Origin: Winogradskyella epiphytica
GTDB taxonomy: Bacteria; Bacteroidota; Bacteroidia; Flavobacteriales; Flavobacteriaceae
DNA length: 64,000 nucleotides
Direction: 5' to 3'
Assembly: GCF_003217215.1 (NCBI RefSeq)
Contig: NZ_QJTD01000002.1
Span: 508,654-572,653, forward strand
How positions within the stretch are numbered: position 1 is the stretch's first letter; every line of letters starts with the position of its first letter. A model generated the notes under the pieces. It ran no database searches and was not told the origin of the DNA. It saw only the letters and a list, made by a program, of their open reading frames with translations. Below, piece after piece: positions 37,186 to 45,816 of the stretch. The translations under genes and the position numbers were made by a program.

Positions 37186-37743
37186 TTAAGGCTCTACATT
37201 CTGAAAGATTTTTACTTCAGTAGCACCTAATCCGTAGGTTTTAAAGTCGGCATCATAATAAGTTACATTTCTATAACGAGAAAAGAGTGTTTCTAATTCT
37301 TGACGAAGCACACCTTCACCTACACCGTGAATAAAAACAACTTTTGGTATTCGTTTTCTAATGGCAAACTCTAATTGTCCTCTTGCTGTATCAAGCTGAA
37401 GGTTTAACATGTCGAAACTCGACATATGCTTTATTGATTTTGTTAGGTGATGAATATGTAAATCGACTTCAAACTTGGGAGCATTCCTTTCTTTCGGTTT
37501 TACCGAAGGGGCTGATCGTCGTTTTTTAATCTCCTTTTCACTTTTTACGGCTTCAATATCGGCATCATAAATAGCACTTCTTAAGGTTCTGCCTGAAGCA
37601 GATAACATTAATTCATTTTCTTCAAACTCTAATCCGAAACCATCCTTATCCTCAACGGTTATTGACGTACCAGTAATTTTAGATATAGTTCCTGAAATGG
37701 CATCATCAATGGTTTCTACTCTATCGCCAACTTTAAACTTCAT
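37186..37743 (-). CDS. Smr-domain protein
   Basis: A 185-residue cytosolic protein. The N-terminal KVGDRVETIDDAISGTISKITG forms a small SH3-like beta domain (about 1-50). The C-terminal Smr (MutS2-related) domain covers about 90-183 with VDLHIHHL at its start and VVFIHGVGEGVLRQEL in the core. Smr domains bind or nick nucleic acid; this two-domain form resembles the DUF2027/Smr proteins of Bacteroidota, whose role is not established. The start overlaps the end of the next upstream gene by 11 nt. Confidence 0.9.
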   Translation of the reverse strand: MKFKVGDRVETIDDAISGTISKITGTSITVEDKDGFGLEFEENELMLSASGRTLRSAIYDADIEAVKSEKEIKKRRSAPSVKPKERNAPKFEVDLHIHHLTKSIKHMSSFDMLNLQLDTARGQLEFAIRKRIPKVVFIHGVGEGVLRQELETLFSRYRNVTYYDADFKTYGLGATEVKIFQNVEP

Positions 37744-37948
37744 TTTCTTTTTCAGTTTTTATAAAAGATTCTTCTTCTTTTTCGAACTTACTCGGTGTAT
37801 TTCTAGAGGTTCGATAAATACCAAACATCAACAACATAATCCCCGCCATTAATATATAGGTGTTTTGTCGCTCTTGAGCTTGTGCATAAATAGCTACTAC
37901 TCCACCAGCAACAATGCTAATTATATTTATAATTCTTGATACGTTCAT
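37733..37948 (-). CDS. Small membrane protein upstream of the Smr gene
   Basis: A 71-residue protein if started at ATG 37948 (MNVSRIINIISIVAGG). A longer frame to 38026 adds 26 residues that would run toward the divergent DUF2752 gene and look non-native. Two hydrophobic segments (about 4-22 and 31-46) are joined by a short QERQN loop and followed by a charged tail rich in Glu and Lys. Function unknown. It overlaps the Smr gene by 11 nt, which implies coupled translation. Confidence 0.75.
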   Translation of the reverse strand: MNVSRIINIISIVAGGVVAIYAQAQERQNTYILMAGIMLLMFGIYRTSRNTPSKFEKEEESFIKTEKENEV

Positions 37949-38043
37949 AATTTTGATAAATAATATACAGGAACAAAAATAAGGTTTAGAAAAATTAAAC
38001 CGCGCAATAAGTAAAGTAATTAGCAAATTCTTAAATTAGCATC

Positions 38044-38343
38044 ATGCTAAACTTCGTTAATGGAATAGAGGACTATATGTTGCCATGCTTTAATAAAAAG
38101 CTGTTTGGCTTTGAATGTATGGGTTGTGGACTTCAACGCTCCACGTCCTTGATACTAAAAGGAGAATTTATTGAAGCCTTTTTTATGTATCCTGCTATTT
38201 ATACAATTATCTTGCTTTTTGGTTTTATCGCTGTCAATCATTTTAAAAATTATAAATCCGGCTCTAAAATTATTATTATATTGGCCATAACCAACGTTGC
38301 TATCATTATAGGTAGCTACTTTCTAAAACTATATTTTAAATAA
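38044..38343 (+). CDS. DUF2752 membrane protein
   Basis: A 99-residue protein with the DUF2752 signature, normally CPxCGLTR, here ECMGCGLQRS at about residues 24-33, followed by two membrane segments (about 50-68 and 78-95). Function unknown. It lies 8 nt before the CCC-motif gene, a pairing I recall as common in Bacteroidota, so the two may form a membrane unit. Confidence 0.9.
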   Translation: MLNFVNGIEDYMLPCFNKKLFGFECMGCGLQRSTSLILKGEFIEAFFMYPAIYTIILLFGFIAVNHFKNYKSGSKIIIILAITNVAIIIGSYFLKLYFK

Positions 38344-38351
38344 ACACTATT

Positions 38352-38687
38352 ATGGAAAATCAGAAATTACCTAATGCAACTATTAGTTTGGTCCTTGCCA
38401 TACTATCTTTAATTGCTTGTTGTTGTACAAGTGGAATTGGTGGAGTTATTCTTTCAGGGATTGCTCTATTCCTGGCAAATAAAGATGAGAAGAAATATGC
38501 TGAAAATCCGGAGTGGTATACAAATTTTAGCCAAGTAAAAACAGCTAAAATTATTGCTATTATTTCATTAGTGTTGAGTTTAATAATTTTAGCTGTTTAC
38601 ATTTATATGCTATCAACTGGACAATATGAACAAATGATGGAGCAGTACATGGAAATGATCGAAGAAATGCAGAAGAACCAACAATAA
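38352..38687 (+). CDS. CCC-motif membrane protein
   Basis: A 111-residue protein with two membrane segments (about 10-43 and 69-91). The first contains the CCC triplet (IACCCTSGIGG) that names this Bacteroidota family. A soluble loop (NKDEKKYAENPEWYTNF) lies between them and a methionine-rich acidic tail (YEQMMEQYMEMIEEMQ) follows. Function unknown; the cysteines could bind metal or lipid, but nothing here proves that. It is cotranscribed with the DUF2752 gene and followed by a strong terminator. Confidence 0.88.
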   Translation: MENQKLPNATISLVLAILSLIACCCTSGIGGVILSGIALFLANKDEKKYAENPEWYTNFSQVKTAKIIAIISLVLSLIILAVYIYMLSTGQYEQMMEQYMEMIEEMQKNQQ

Positions 38688-38704
38688 TCATATTCATACC
38701 AACT

Positions 38705-38742
38705 AAAAAAGCGATTTTCAATTAAGAAAATCGCTTTTTTTT
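38705..38742 (+). terminator. Bidirectional terminator between CCC-motif gene and rocD
   Basis: AAAAAAGCGATTTTC / GAAAATCGCTTTTTT, a 15-bp perfect stem with a 6-nt loop, ending in T residues. It lies 18 nt after the plus-strand stop and 23 nt from the rocD stop. Confidence 0.93.
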
Positions 38743-38764
38743 ATGTTCAAAATTCTAATTGAAT

Positions 38765-40009
38765 TTATTTTTCAAACTCTTTTAAAGTCTTTGTAATAAT
38801 TGACACACAGTCTAGTAACTGCTCTTTAGTCATTACTAAAGGTGGAGCAAAACGGATAATATTCCCATGTGTTGGTTTTGCCAACAAACCGTTATCTCTT
38901 AGTTTCAAGCAAATATTCCAAGCTGTATCACTATCTTCAGAATCGTTTATTAAAATCGCATTCAATAAACCTTTACCACGAACGGCACTAACGATAGAAG
39001 ATGTTTCAATAAATTTTGTTAATTCAGCTCTAAATAATTCACCTAATTTTTGTGCGTTATTTGCTAAATCTTCATCTTTTATTACATCTAAAGCAGCAAT
39101 AGCTACTGCAGCAGCCACTGGATTTCCTCCAAAAGTACTCCCATGATTTCCAGGTCTAATTACATTCATAATGTGATCATTCGCCAAAACTGCCGATACT
39201 GGATAGGCTCCACCTGACAATGCCTTACCTAAGATTAAGATATCTGGTTTTACATTTTCATGATCTACGGCTAACATCTTACCTGTTCTTGCAATACCTG
39301 TTTGCACTTCGTCTGCAATAAACAATACATTATGCTTTTCACATAAAGCTTTTGCTTTTGTAAGATAACCTTCACTTGGCACAAAAACTCCAGCTTCACC
39401 TTGAATAGGCTCCACTAAAAATCCTGCTACATTTTTATTATTTTCAAGTGCTTGTTCTAAAGCTTCTAAATTATCGTATTCTATTTTTATAAAACCTTTG
39501 GTATAAGGTCCAAAGTTTTTACGAGCAACAGGATCATTACTAAACGAAATAATCGTTGTAGTTCTTCCGTGGAAGTTGTTTTCACAAACAATAATTTCTG
39601 CTTCGTTTTCATCCAAACCTTTAACTTCATATGCCCACTTTCTACAGATTTTCAAAGCCGTCTCAACAGCTTCTGCTCCTGTGTTCATAGGTAAAAGTTT
39701 ATCGAAATTGAATGTTTCTGAAGCATATTTTTCAAACTTACCTAACATATCGTTATAAAAAGCACGAGAGGTTAAGGTTAATGTTTTTGCTTGTGCAGTC
39801 ATTGCTTCTACAATTTTCGGGTGACAATGCCCTTGGTTTACAGCAGAATAAGCAGAAAGGAAATCGTAATATTGTTTACCTTCTACATCCCAGACATGTA
39901 CACCTTCTCCTCTACTTAATACAACAGGTAGTGGATGGTAATTATGCGCTCCATATTTGTCTTCTAAATCTATCGCTTGTTGCGATGTTACTTGGTCTAA
40001 AACAGCCAT
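38765..40009 (-). CDS. rocD: Ornithine--oxo-acid transaminase
   Basis: A 414-residue class III PLP aminotransferase that converts ornithine and 2-oxoglutarate to glutamate semialdehyde, linking arginine breakdown to proline. The start is ATG 40009 ([20 protein letters not shown]), which fits the family; the frame extends 51 codons further but that part is atypical and lies in the promoter region. Signatures: [45 protein letters not shown] and the PLP lysine in [11 protein letters not shown] (about 258). Confidence 0.95.
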   Translation of the reverse strand: MAVLDQVTSQQAIDLEDKYGAHNYHPLPVVLSRGEGVHVWDVEGKQYYDFLSAYSAVNQGHCHPKIVEAMTAQAKTLTLTSRAFYNDMLGKFEKYASETFNFDKLLPMNTGAEAVETALKICRKWAYEVKGLDENEAEIIVCENNFHGRTTTIISFSNDPVARKNFGPYTKGFIKIEYDNLEALEQALENNKNVAGFLVEPIQGEAGVFVPSEGYLTKAKALCEKHNVLFIADEVQTGIARTGKMLAVDHENVKPDILILGKALSGGAYPVSAVLANDHIMNVIRPGNHGSTFGGNPVAAAVAIAALDVIKDEDLANNAQKLGELFRAELTKFIETSSIVSAVRGKGLLNAILINDSEDSDTAWNICLKLRDNGLLAKPTHGNIIRFAPPLVMTKEQLLDCVSIITKTLKEFEK

Positions 40010-40191
40010 TTTAAATAATTTAATAAATGAATAAAAAACTATTCCTTCTGTACCTTTATTCTTTCGGAAATCTTCGAAAAAGCAGCGTGGGAGAGAAATC
40101 ATCCCTGAAGAGTTGCAAGTTAAGAAAAAAAAATAAAAACAGCCCGAACGCTTAAGGCCCAATTTCTACCAAACTATTTATAAAATAAAGA

Positions 40192-40199
40192 TATCTTTG
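40192..40199 (+). promoter_or_regulatory. -7 box of rlmD
   Basis: TATCTTTG is an exact TAnnTTTG match. It overlaps the upstream TTG start option at 40197 and so points to ATG 40221 as the real start, with a leader of about 15 nt. I could not find a TTG at the usual distance upstream. Confidence 0.55.
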
Positions 40200-40220
40200 C
40201 AGCCAAACGATCTGAAAAAA

Positions 40221-41675
40221 ATGCCAAAAAGAGAACGAAATAAATTTGTGAAACGCGGACAAGTCATTGACATATTAATTGAAGACTACGCTTTTGGTGG
40301 TAAAGGCATTGGCCGAATTAGAAATGAACATGGCGAATTTGTTGTTTTTGTTCCTAATACACTACCCGGACAATTTGTAAAGGCACAGGTAAAAAAGAGC
40401 AGTAAAAAGTATGCAGAATGCAAGCTTTTTGAAGTCTTAGAGCGCTCTGAAGATGAAGTAGATATGCCCTACCAAAGTATTCCTGGTGCGCCATACATCA
40501 ATCTACCTATTGAAAAACAACACGAATACAAAACTCAAAGTACATTAGAGTTATTTAAACGTATAGGTAAAGTTGCCGATATTGAAGATAAGTTTGATGA
40601 GTTTGTTAGCTCTCCAAACACCTTCCATTACCGAAACAAAATGGAATACGGCTTTTCTGCCATTGGCTATAATCACGAATTAAAAACCGATGTAGATGAG
40701 TTTACCCTTGGTTTTAAAAAACGTGGCACATGGTGGTGTGGCGATAACTTAAATCAGGATTCAGGATTATTTGATGCCGAATTTGAGAATCAGCTAAAAG
40801 ATATTAGGCAATACTGTATCGAAACCGGTTTAGATCCTTGGCATGCTCCTAAAAAGGAAGGCTTTTTCAGATATTTCGTCGTTCGAAAATCTTATAAAAC
40901 GAATAAACTTTTATTCAATTTAGTAACCACATCTGCCGATTTACCTAAATTCGATTTAGATAAATTTGCGAATTATTTAGTTGAATTATTTGGTGATCGC
41001 GTTGCAGGTCTACTTCATACTATTAATGATGAGATCGGCGATAGAACTATTGCCACCACAGGAAGTATTTCCTTAGTCTATGGTGATGATAAAATTGTTG
41101 AAGAGCTTTTAGGATTGAACTTTGAAATCAGTATGAAAAGCTTTTTTCAAACCAATCCAAAATGCGCTGAAAAACTATATTCTAAAGTCGTTGATTATGC
41201 TTTAGAAAACAAGGAAGCTATTGACAATACTGTGGTATTAGATTTATTCTGCGGAACAGGAACTATAGGTCAGATAATTGCAAGCAAATCGGAAAACGCC
41301 AAAATTGTAGGTGTCGATATTGTTGCTTCAGCAATTAATGACGCAAAGGAGAATGCTAAACGAAACAATATAGAAGGCTTAAAATTTTACGCTGCAGATG
41401 TTGGTAAATTTTTAAATGAGCACCCAGAGTACACCAATAAAATTAGAACTATTATTTTAGATCCAGCAAGAGCGGGAATTTCTCCGAAAACACTGAATAA
41501 AATAATAAACCTCAATGCAGAACGTTTGGTTTATGTATCTTGTAATCCAGCAACCCAAGCAAGGGATACAGAGCAATTAATGCAAGCTGGTTACGAGATC
41601 AAAAAGCTAAGCTTAGTCGATCAATTTCCACATACTGCACATATTGAAACTGTTGTGTTATTTGAAAAGAGTTAA
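40221..41675 (+). CDS. rlmD: TrmA/RlmD-family 23S rRNA (uracil-5-)-methyltransferase
   Basis: A 484-residue SAM-dependent methyltransferase from ATG 40221. An N-terminal TRAM domain (about 8-75, VIDILIEDYAFGGKGIGRI) is followed by the central domain and a catalytic domain with the SAM motif LDLFCGTGTIGQ (about 340), DPARAG (about 414) and the catalytic cysteine in VSCNPAT (about 440). The four iron-sulfur cysteines of E. coli RlmD are not seen: the matching stretch reads MPYQSIPGAPYINLPIEKQ. The exact uracil modified is therefore less sure than the family. It leads a unit with DUF6452 and DUF6048 genes. Confidence 0.9.
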   Translation: MPKRERNKFVKRGQVIDILIEDYAFGGKGIGRIRNEHGEFVVFVPNTLPGQFVKAQVKKSSKKYAECKLFEVLERSEDEVDMPYQSIPGAPYINLPIEKQHEYKTQSTLELFKRIGKVADIEDKFDEFVSSPNTFHYRNKMEYGFSAIGYNHELKTDVDEFTLGFKKRGTWWCGDNLNQDSGLFDAEFENQLKDIRQYCIETGLDPWHAPKKEGFFRYFVVRKSYKTNKLLFNLVTTSADLPKFDLDKFANYLVELFGDRVAGLLHTINDEIGDRTIATTGSISLVYGDDKIVEELLGLNFEISMKSFFQTNPKCAEKLYSKVVDYALENKEAIDNTVVLDLFCGTGTIGQIIASKSENAKIVGVDIVASAINDAKENAKRNNIEGLKFYAADVGKFLNEHPEYTNKIRTIILDPARAGISPKTLNKIINLNAERLVYVSCNPATQARDTEQLMQAGYEIKKLSLVDQFPHTAHIETVVLFEKS

Positions 41676-42221
41676 ATGAAAAACATCAAATTCTTAATCC
41701 TATTTATAGCCATTGCATTAATTAGTTGCGAACGCGATGACATTTGTGCCGAAACCACTCAAACTACTGCACGTTTAGTTATTGAATTTTATGATGTTGA
41801 TAATCCAACAGAATTAAAAAACGTACCACGACTTACCGTCTATGGTGAGGGCTTACTCGACGAAGCTCCAGAAAATTTCAGTAATGAAACTCTTATTTTT
41901 AATGACAATAAAAACAAAGTAGAATTACCTCTTTTAATAGGTCCTGAAGGGGATCTTATAACAACACGCTTCATTTTAGAAAGAGACACTAACTTACGAT
42001 TAGATACAGACACACCCGAAACTTCCAATGTTGATATAATTGAAATCACATACAATACTGAATTTATCTATGTATCAAGAGCATGTGGATACAAAAGTCA
42101 CTTTAATAATATTGGTGTAGTAGTTGATCCGGATGATTCTGAAACATGGATAAGCAATATAGAAACTTTAGAAACCACTGTAGAAAATGAATTTACAACA
42201 CATGTTCGCATCTTGCACTAG
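41676..42221 (+). CDS. DUF6452 family lipoprotein
   Basis: A 181-residue protein whose ATG abuts the rlmD stop codon directly. Lipoprotein signal with ALISC (cysteine about residue 18), then a beta-rich domain with paired cysteines (CAETTQTTARLVIEFYD near the start and ACGYKSHFNNI at about 137). I recognise it as the DUF6452 type found next to DUF6048 in Bacteroidota. Function unknown; the arrangement suggests that the two envelope proteins act together. Confidence 0.88.
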   Translation: MKNIKFLILFIAIALISCERDDICAETTQTTARLVIEFYDVDNPTELKNVPRLTVYGEGLLDEAPENFSNETLIFNDNKNKVELPLLIGPEGDLITTRFILERDTNLRLDTDTPETSNVDIIEITYNTEFIYVSRACGYKSHFNNIGVVVDPDDSETWISNIETLETTVENEFTTHVRILH

Positions 42222-42945
42222 AAGCGTTTTAATAGTGCTGTTGTTTTCAGCAATGGCATTCGCACAAGAAGAAAAGAAAAAGGTTAACGATACTTTAGTC
42301 TACAAACAAAAATATGGACTTAGAATTGGCGCCGACCTAAGTAAGCTAGGCCGTTCATTCCTTGACGATAACTATACTGGTTTTGAAATTTTAGGTGATT
42401 ACCGACTCACAAAACGCATCTATATTGCTGGAGAAATTGGCAATGAAGAACGAACACTAGAGAACGAAGTATTAAGCAACTCCACAAAAGGAAGTTATTT
42501 TAAAGGTGGAATTGACATCAACTTTTACAAGAATTGGCTCGATATGGAAAATATGATATATGCCGGTTTCCGTGTTGGTGCAGCTACTTTTAGTCAAACA
42601 TTAAATTCTTACAGTATTTATAATGTAAATAACCAATATTGGGATCAACAATACGCTGTAGAAGCTGGCACCGAATTTAGTGGCTTAACAGCACTTTGGA
42701 CAGAACTAAAAGTTGGTATAAAAGCCGAAATTTTCAATAATTTATTCGCTGGAATAAATGTTCAACTAAAAGTTTTGCTATCTGAAACCGAACCTAATGG
42801 TTATGAAAACCTTTATGTCCCAGGCTTTAATAGAACCTACGATAGTAGTGCTTTTGGTGCAGGTTATGGTTTTAATTTATCCTATTTAATCCCTATTTTC
42901 AAGAAAGATAAGATTGTAGTCCAAGAGCGAGAAGTGGAAGATTAA
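42187..42945 (+). CDS. DUF6048 family outer-membrane protein
   Basis: A 252-residue protein that starts 35 nt inside the DUF6452 gene in another frame. The signal peptide is best seen from about residue 13 (VLIVLLFSAMAFA|QEE). The rest is a beta-rich barrel-like protein (YGLRIGADLSKLGRSFLDDNYTG, KGGIDINFY, AFGAGYGFNLSYLIPIF). It is the usual DUF6048 partner of DUF6452. Function unknown; probably in the outer membrane with the lipoprotein upstream. Confidence 0.88.
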   Translation: MNLQHMFASCTRSVLIVLLFSAMAFAQEEKKKVNDTLVYKQKYGLRIGADLSKLGRSFLDDNYTGFEILGDYRLTKRIYIAGEIGNEERTLENEVLSNSTKGSYFKGGIDINFYKNWLDMENMIYAGFRVGAATFSQTLNSYSIYNVNNQYWDQQYAVEAGTEFSGLTALWTELKVGIKAEIFNNLFAGINVQLKVLLSETEPNGYENLYVPGFNRTYDSSAFGAGYGFNLSYLIPIFKKDKIVVQEREVED

Positions 42946-42981
42946 TTCTTTGTAAAATCTCACGTTTAGCTCTAAAAAGTA

Positions 42982-43012
42982 TTGACGCTGTTGAAATAAA
43001 TTGCTATCTTTT
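42982..43012 (+). promoter_or_regulatory. Promoter of the DinB-family gene
   Basis: TTG (42982-42984), 20-nt spacer, TATCTTTT (43005-43012; last base off consensus). Predicted start near 43019, 13 nt before the ATG. Confidence 0.6.
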
Positions 43013-43031
43013 CTTATTCAAATCTAATATT

Positions 43032-43562
43032 ATGCATAAAAATGATATTGCCGATTTAATAGAAGAAAAGTACTCAGAGTTAATGACTTGGCTTGAGAAT
43101 CAACCAGACGAATATTGGACAAAAGGACCAAAAAATAAATGGACTACAGGTCAGCAAGCACTTCATTTACTTCAAAGCATCAAACCGCTTAACGATGCCT
43201 TGTCTATGCCTAAATGGTTATTGCGTTTAAAATATGGTAAAGCGAAAAGAGTATTTAAAGATTATGATGTGCTTGTCGCAGACTACCAAAAGCAACTAAA
43301 AGAAAAAAAAGGATTTATATATAAGCCCTCTCGGAATATGAAAGTGCCAACACTTTTAGATAAGCATTACTTATTAAATCGACTTCAAACCGAGCATAAA
43401 AAGCTTCAATACAAGGTTAAAAGAATCAGTGAGGTTAATTTGGACACTGTAGTATTGCCACATCCTATTTTGGGTAAAATGCCTGTTCGAGAAATTATTA
43501 TGTGGACAGCACATCATGCAGAACATCATACTCGCATATTAAAACGTGATTATCCTTATTAA
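43032..43562 (+). CDS. DinB / YfiT-like metal-dependent protein
   Basis: A 176-residue four-helix-bundle protein of the DinB superfamily. Possible metal-binding histidines are in GQQALHLLQSI (about residue 46) and the C-terminal WTAHHAEHHTRIL (about 157-169), with a tryptophan-rich first helix (LMTWLENQPDEYW). Such proteins act as metal-dependent transferases or hydrolases with thiols in some bacteria; the reaction here is unknown. It has its own promoter and stands alone. Confidence 0.87.
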   Translation: MHKNDIADLIEEKYSELMTWLENQPDEYWTKGPKNKWTTGQQALHLLQSIKPLNDALSMPKWLLRLKYGKAKRVFKDYDVLVADYQKQLKEKKGFIYKPSRNMKVPTLLDKHYLLNRLQTEHKKLQYKVKRISEVNLDTVVLPHPILGKMPVREIIMWTAHHAEHHTRILKRDYPY

Positions 43563-43595
43563 GCTAAATCTGATTTTTCAGCAAAATATTTAAGA

Positions 43596-43726
43596 TGTCA
43601 GAGTCGTGGAGATGTCTCTCTCCTATTCGACATAACCTACGTGTCATATCCTTAATTCTATATTAAAAAAGCGCTTAGCATTTGTCATTTCGACAGAGCA
43701 AATAGTGAGCAAGAAATAATCTCGTT
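43596..43726. repeat. Two degenerate copies of a GTCATTTCGACAGAGC-type intergenic repeat
   Basis: GTCATTTCGACAGAGC followed by AGAAATAATCTCG (43684-43726) resembles a dispersed palindromic repeat that I recall from flavobacterial genomes. On the other strand, 43632-43596 reads GTCGAATAGGAGAGAGACATCTC, a related but decayed unit. They lie tail to tail in the 189-bp gap between the DinB gene and purC. Function unknown. Confidence 0.5.
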
Positions 43727-43751
43727 TCTATTTAATATGACTTAACAGATC

Positions 43752-44699
43752 CTAACTCAAATACGCCAACACATTCGTTTCAATTCGATTTTGAATATTT
43801 GACACATCAGCTTTAATGAATTTCTCTCCGGTAATATTTTCGTAAAGTTCAATATAGCGTTCGCTTACAGAATCAATATACTCATCAGTCATAAAGGGAA
43901 CCGTTTGTCCTTCTAGTCCTTGAAAATTATTAGCAATTAACCATTGTCTTACAAACTCCTTCGACAATTGCTTTTGCTCTTCTCCTCTATCTTGACGTTC
44001 CTGGTAACCATCAGCATAAAAATAACGTGAAGAATCAGGTGTATGAATTTCATCAATTAATACTATTTTGCCATCTTTAGTTTTACCAAATTCGTATTTA
44101 GTATCTACTAAAATTAAACCTCGCTTTGCCGCGATTTCAGTCCCACGTTGGTAAAGTTTTCTTGTATAATCTTCAAGGACAAGATAATCTTCTTCAGATA
44201 CAATGCCTCTTTTCAAAATATCTTCTCTTGAAATATCTTCGTCATGGTCTCCCATTTCAGCTTTTGTCGCCGGCGTGATTATCGGCTCTGGAAATTTATC
44301 GTTTTCCTTCATCCCTTCAGGCATAGCAACACCGCACAACATACGTCTTCCTGCTTTGTACTCTCTTGCTGCATGTCCAGACATATAACCTCTAATCACC
44401 ATTTCAACCTTAAATGGTTCACATAAATCACCAACTGCAACGTTAGGATCTGGAGTAGCAACCAACCAATTAGGGACTAAGTCTTCGGTTTCCTTCATCA
44501 TCTTAGTGGCAATCTGATTTAAGATTTGACCTTTATAAGGAATTCCTTTAGGCATCACCACATCAAAAGCAGATAATCTATCCGTTGCAATCATAACTAA
44601 TTGCTCATCGTTGATATTATAAACTTCTCTTACTTTTCCTTTGTAAACACTTTTCTGATTCGGAAAATTAAAGTTGGTATCTATTATGGTTTTTGACAT
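43752..44699 (-). CDS. purC: Phosphoribosylaminoimidazole-succinocarboxamide synthase (SAICAR synthetase)
   Basis: A 315-residue purine-synthesis enzyme that joins CAIR and aspartate using ATP. Signatures: [12 protein letters not shown] at the N-terminus (ATP-binding strand), [13 protein letters not shown] (about 39-51), [27 protein letters not shown] (about 195-205) and [12 protein letters not shown] (about 215-226). The length is that of the longer (yeast-like) type. It lies 42 nt after phoH on the same strand and is probably cotranscribed with it. Confidence 0.97.
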   Translation of the reverse strand: MSKTIIDTNFNFPNQKSVYKGKVREVYNINDEQLVMIATDRLSAFDVVMPKGIPYKGQILNQIATKMMKETEDLVPNWLVATPDPNVAVGDLCEPFKVEMVIRGYMSGHAAREYKAGRRMLCGVAMPEGMKENDKFPEPIITPATKAEMGDHDEDISREDILKRGIVSEEDYLVLEDYTRKLYQRGTEIAAKRGLILVDTKYEFGKTKDGKIVLIDEIHTPDSSRYFYADGYQERQDRGEEQKQLSKEFVRQWLIANNFQGLEGQTVPFMTDEYIDSVSERYIELYENITGEKFIKADVSNIQNRIETNVLAYLS

Positions 44700-44741
44700 T
44701 ACGTATGTTTTTATTTTGGGGAAATTGTTGGTTGTATAATT

Positions 44742-45695
44742 TTATAAATTGTTTTCTATGCTCTTATAGGCTGCAATGACCTTCTTCACTAATTTATGAC
44801 GAATCACATCTTTATCATCTAAATAAATCATTCCAATACCTTCAACATTTTGTAATACTAATAATGCTTCTTTCAATCCTGAAATAGTTCGTCTTGGTAA
44901 ATCTACTTGACCAGGATCTCCAGTCAAAAGAAACTTGGCATTTTTACCCATTCGAGTTAGGAACATCTTCATTTGCGCATGCGTTGTATTCTGGCCTTCA
45001 TCTAAAATCACAAAAGCGTTATCTAGCGTACGACCTCTCATAAAAGCCAAAGGAGCAATTTGTATCACGCCTTTTTCTATATAACTCTCTAATTTTTCAT
45101 GAGGAATCATATCGCGAAGCGCGTCGTACAAAGGTTGCATATAAGGATCTAACTTTTCTTTTAAATCGCCTGGAAGAAATCCTAAATTCTCACCAGCTTC
45201 TACCGCAGGACGGGTTAAAATAATACGTTTTACCTCTTTGTTTTTTAGAGCTTGAACTGCCAAAGCTACTCCTGTATAAGTTTTACCTGTTCCTGCAGGA
45301 CCAATAGCAAAAACCATATCGTTTTTGCGCATACTTTCAACCAACTTACGTTGATTTGCAGTTTGTGCCTTGATTAATTTTCCTCCAACTCCGTGTACTA
45401 AAACTTCTGAACTTTTATCTGAAGCATTATAATCATCGCTACTAGTACTGGTGAGTACACGCTCTATGACATTCTCATCTAACTTATTATACTTCACAAA
45501 ATGTTGCATGAGCATAGTCATTCGTTGCTCAAACTGCTCTAACATATCTTCATCGCCATAGGCCTTAATTTTATTGCCTCTAGCTACAATTTTAAGTTTG
45601 GGATAATATTTTTTTAGTATATCAATATTAGCGTTTTGCGCTCCAAAGAATTCTTTAGGAGTAATTTCTTCAAGTTCAAGGATAAGTTCGTTCAA
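44742..45695 (-). CDS. PhoH family ATPase
   Basis: A 317-residue cytosolic P-loop protein. An N-terminal KH-like region (about 20-70, FFGAQNANIDILKKYYPKLK) precedes the PhoH ATPase domain with Walker A GPAGTGKTYT (about 128-137), Walker B FVILDEGQNTT (about 230) and the sensor LLTGDPGQVDLP (about 258). PhoH-like proteins are predicted RNA helicase or ribonuclease partners; in many bacteria they sit with ybeY, which is absent here. It is followed by purC. Confidence 0.95.
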   Translation of the reverse strand: MNELILELEEITPKEFFGAQNANIDILKKYYPKLKIVARGNKIKAYGDEDMLEQFEQRMTMLMQHFVKYNKLDENVIERVLTSTSSDDYNASDKSSEVLVHGVGGKLIKAQTANQRKLVESMRKNDMVFAIGPAGTGKTYTGVALAVQALKNKEVKRIILTRPAVEAGENLGFLPGDLKEKLDPYMQPLYDALRDMIPHEKLESYIEKGVIQIAPLAFMRGRTLDNAFVILDEGQNTTHAQMKMFLTRMGKNAKFLLTGDPGQVDLPRRTISGLKEALLVLQNVEGIGMIYLDDKDVIRHKLVKKVIAAYKSIENNL

Positions 45696-45816
45696 AAGCG
45701 TGCTTTATTTAGTGCGTTAATCTGTTTTCTTTTCTTAATTTTGTGATTCTGTTGTGCACACACAAATCTAACAATTTTACAATCATAAATCTTAAAAAAA
45801 TATCAACAATCAATCC

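Noticed and set aside
40010..40162. 51-codon N-terminal extension of rocD
   Set aside because: The sequence is atypical for the family, and the ATG at 40009 gives the standard N-terminus.
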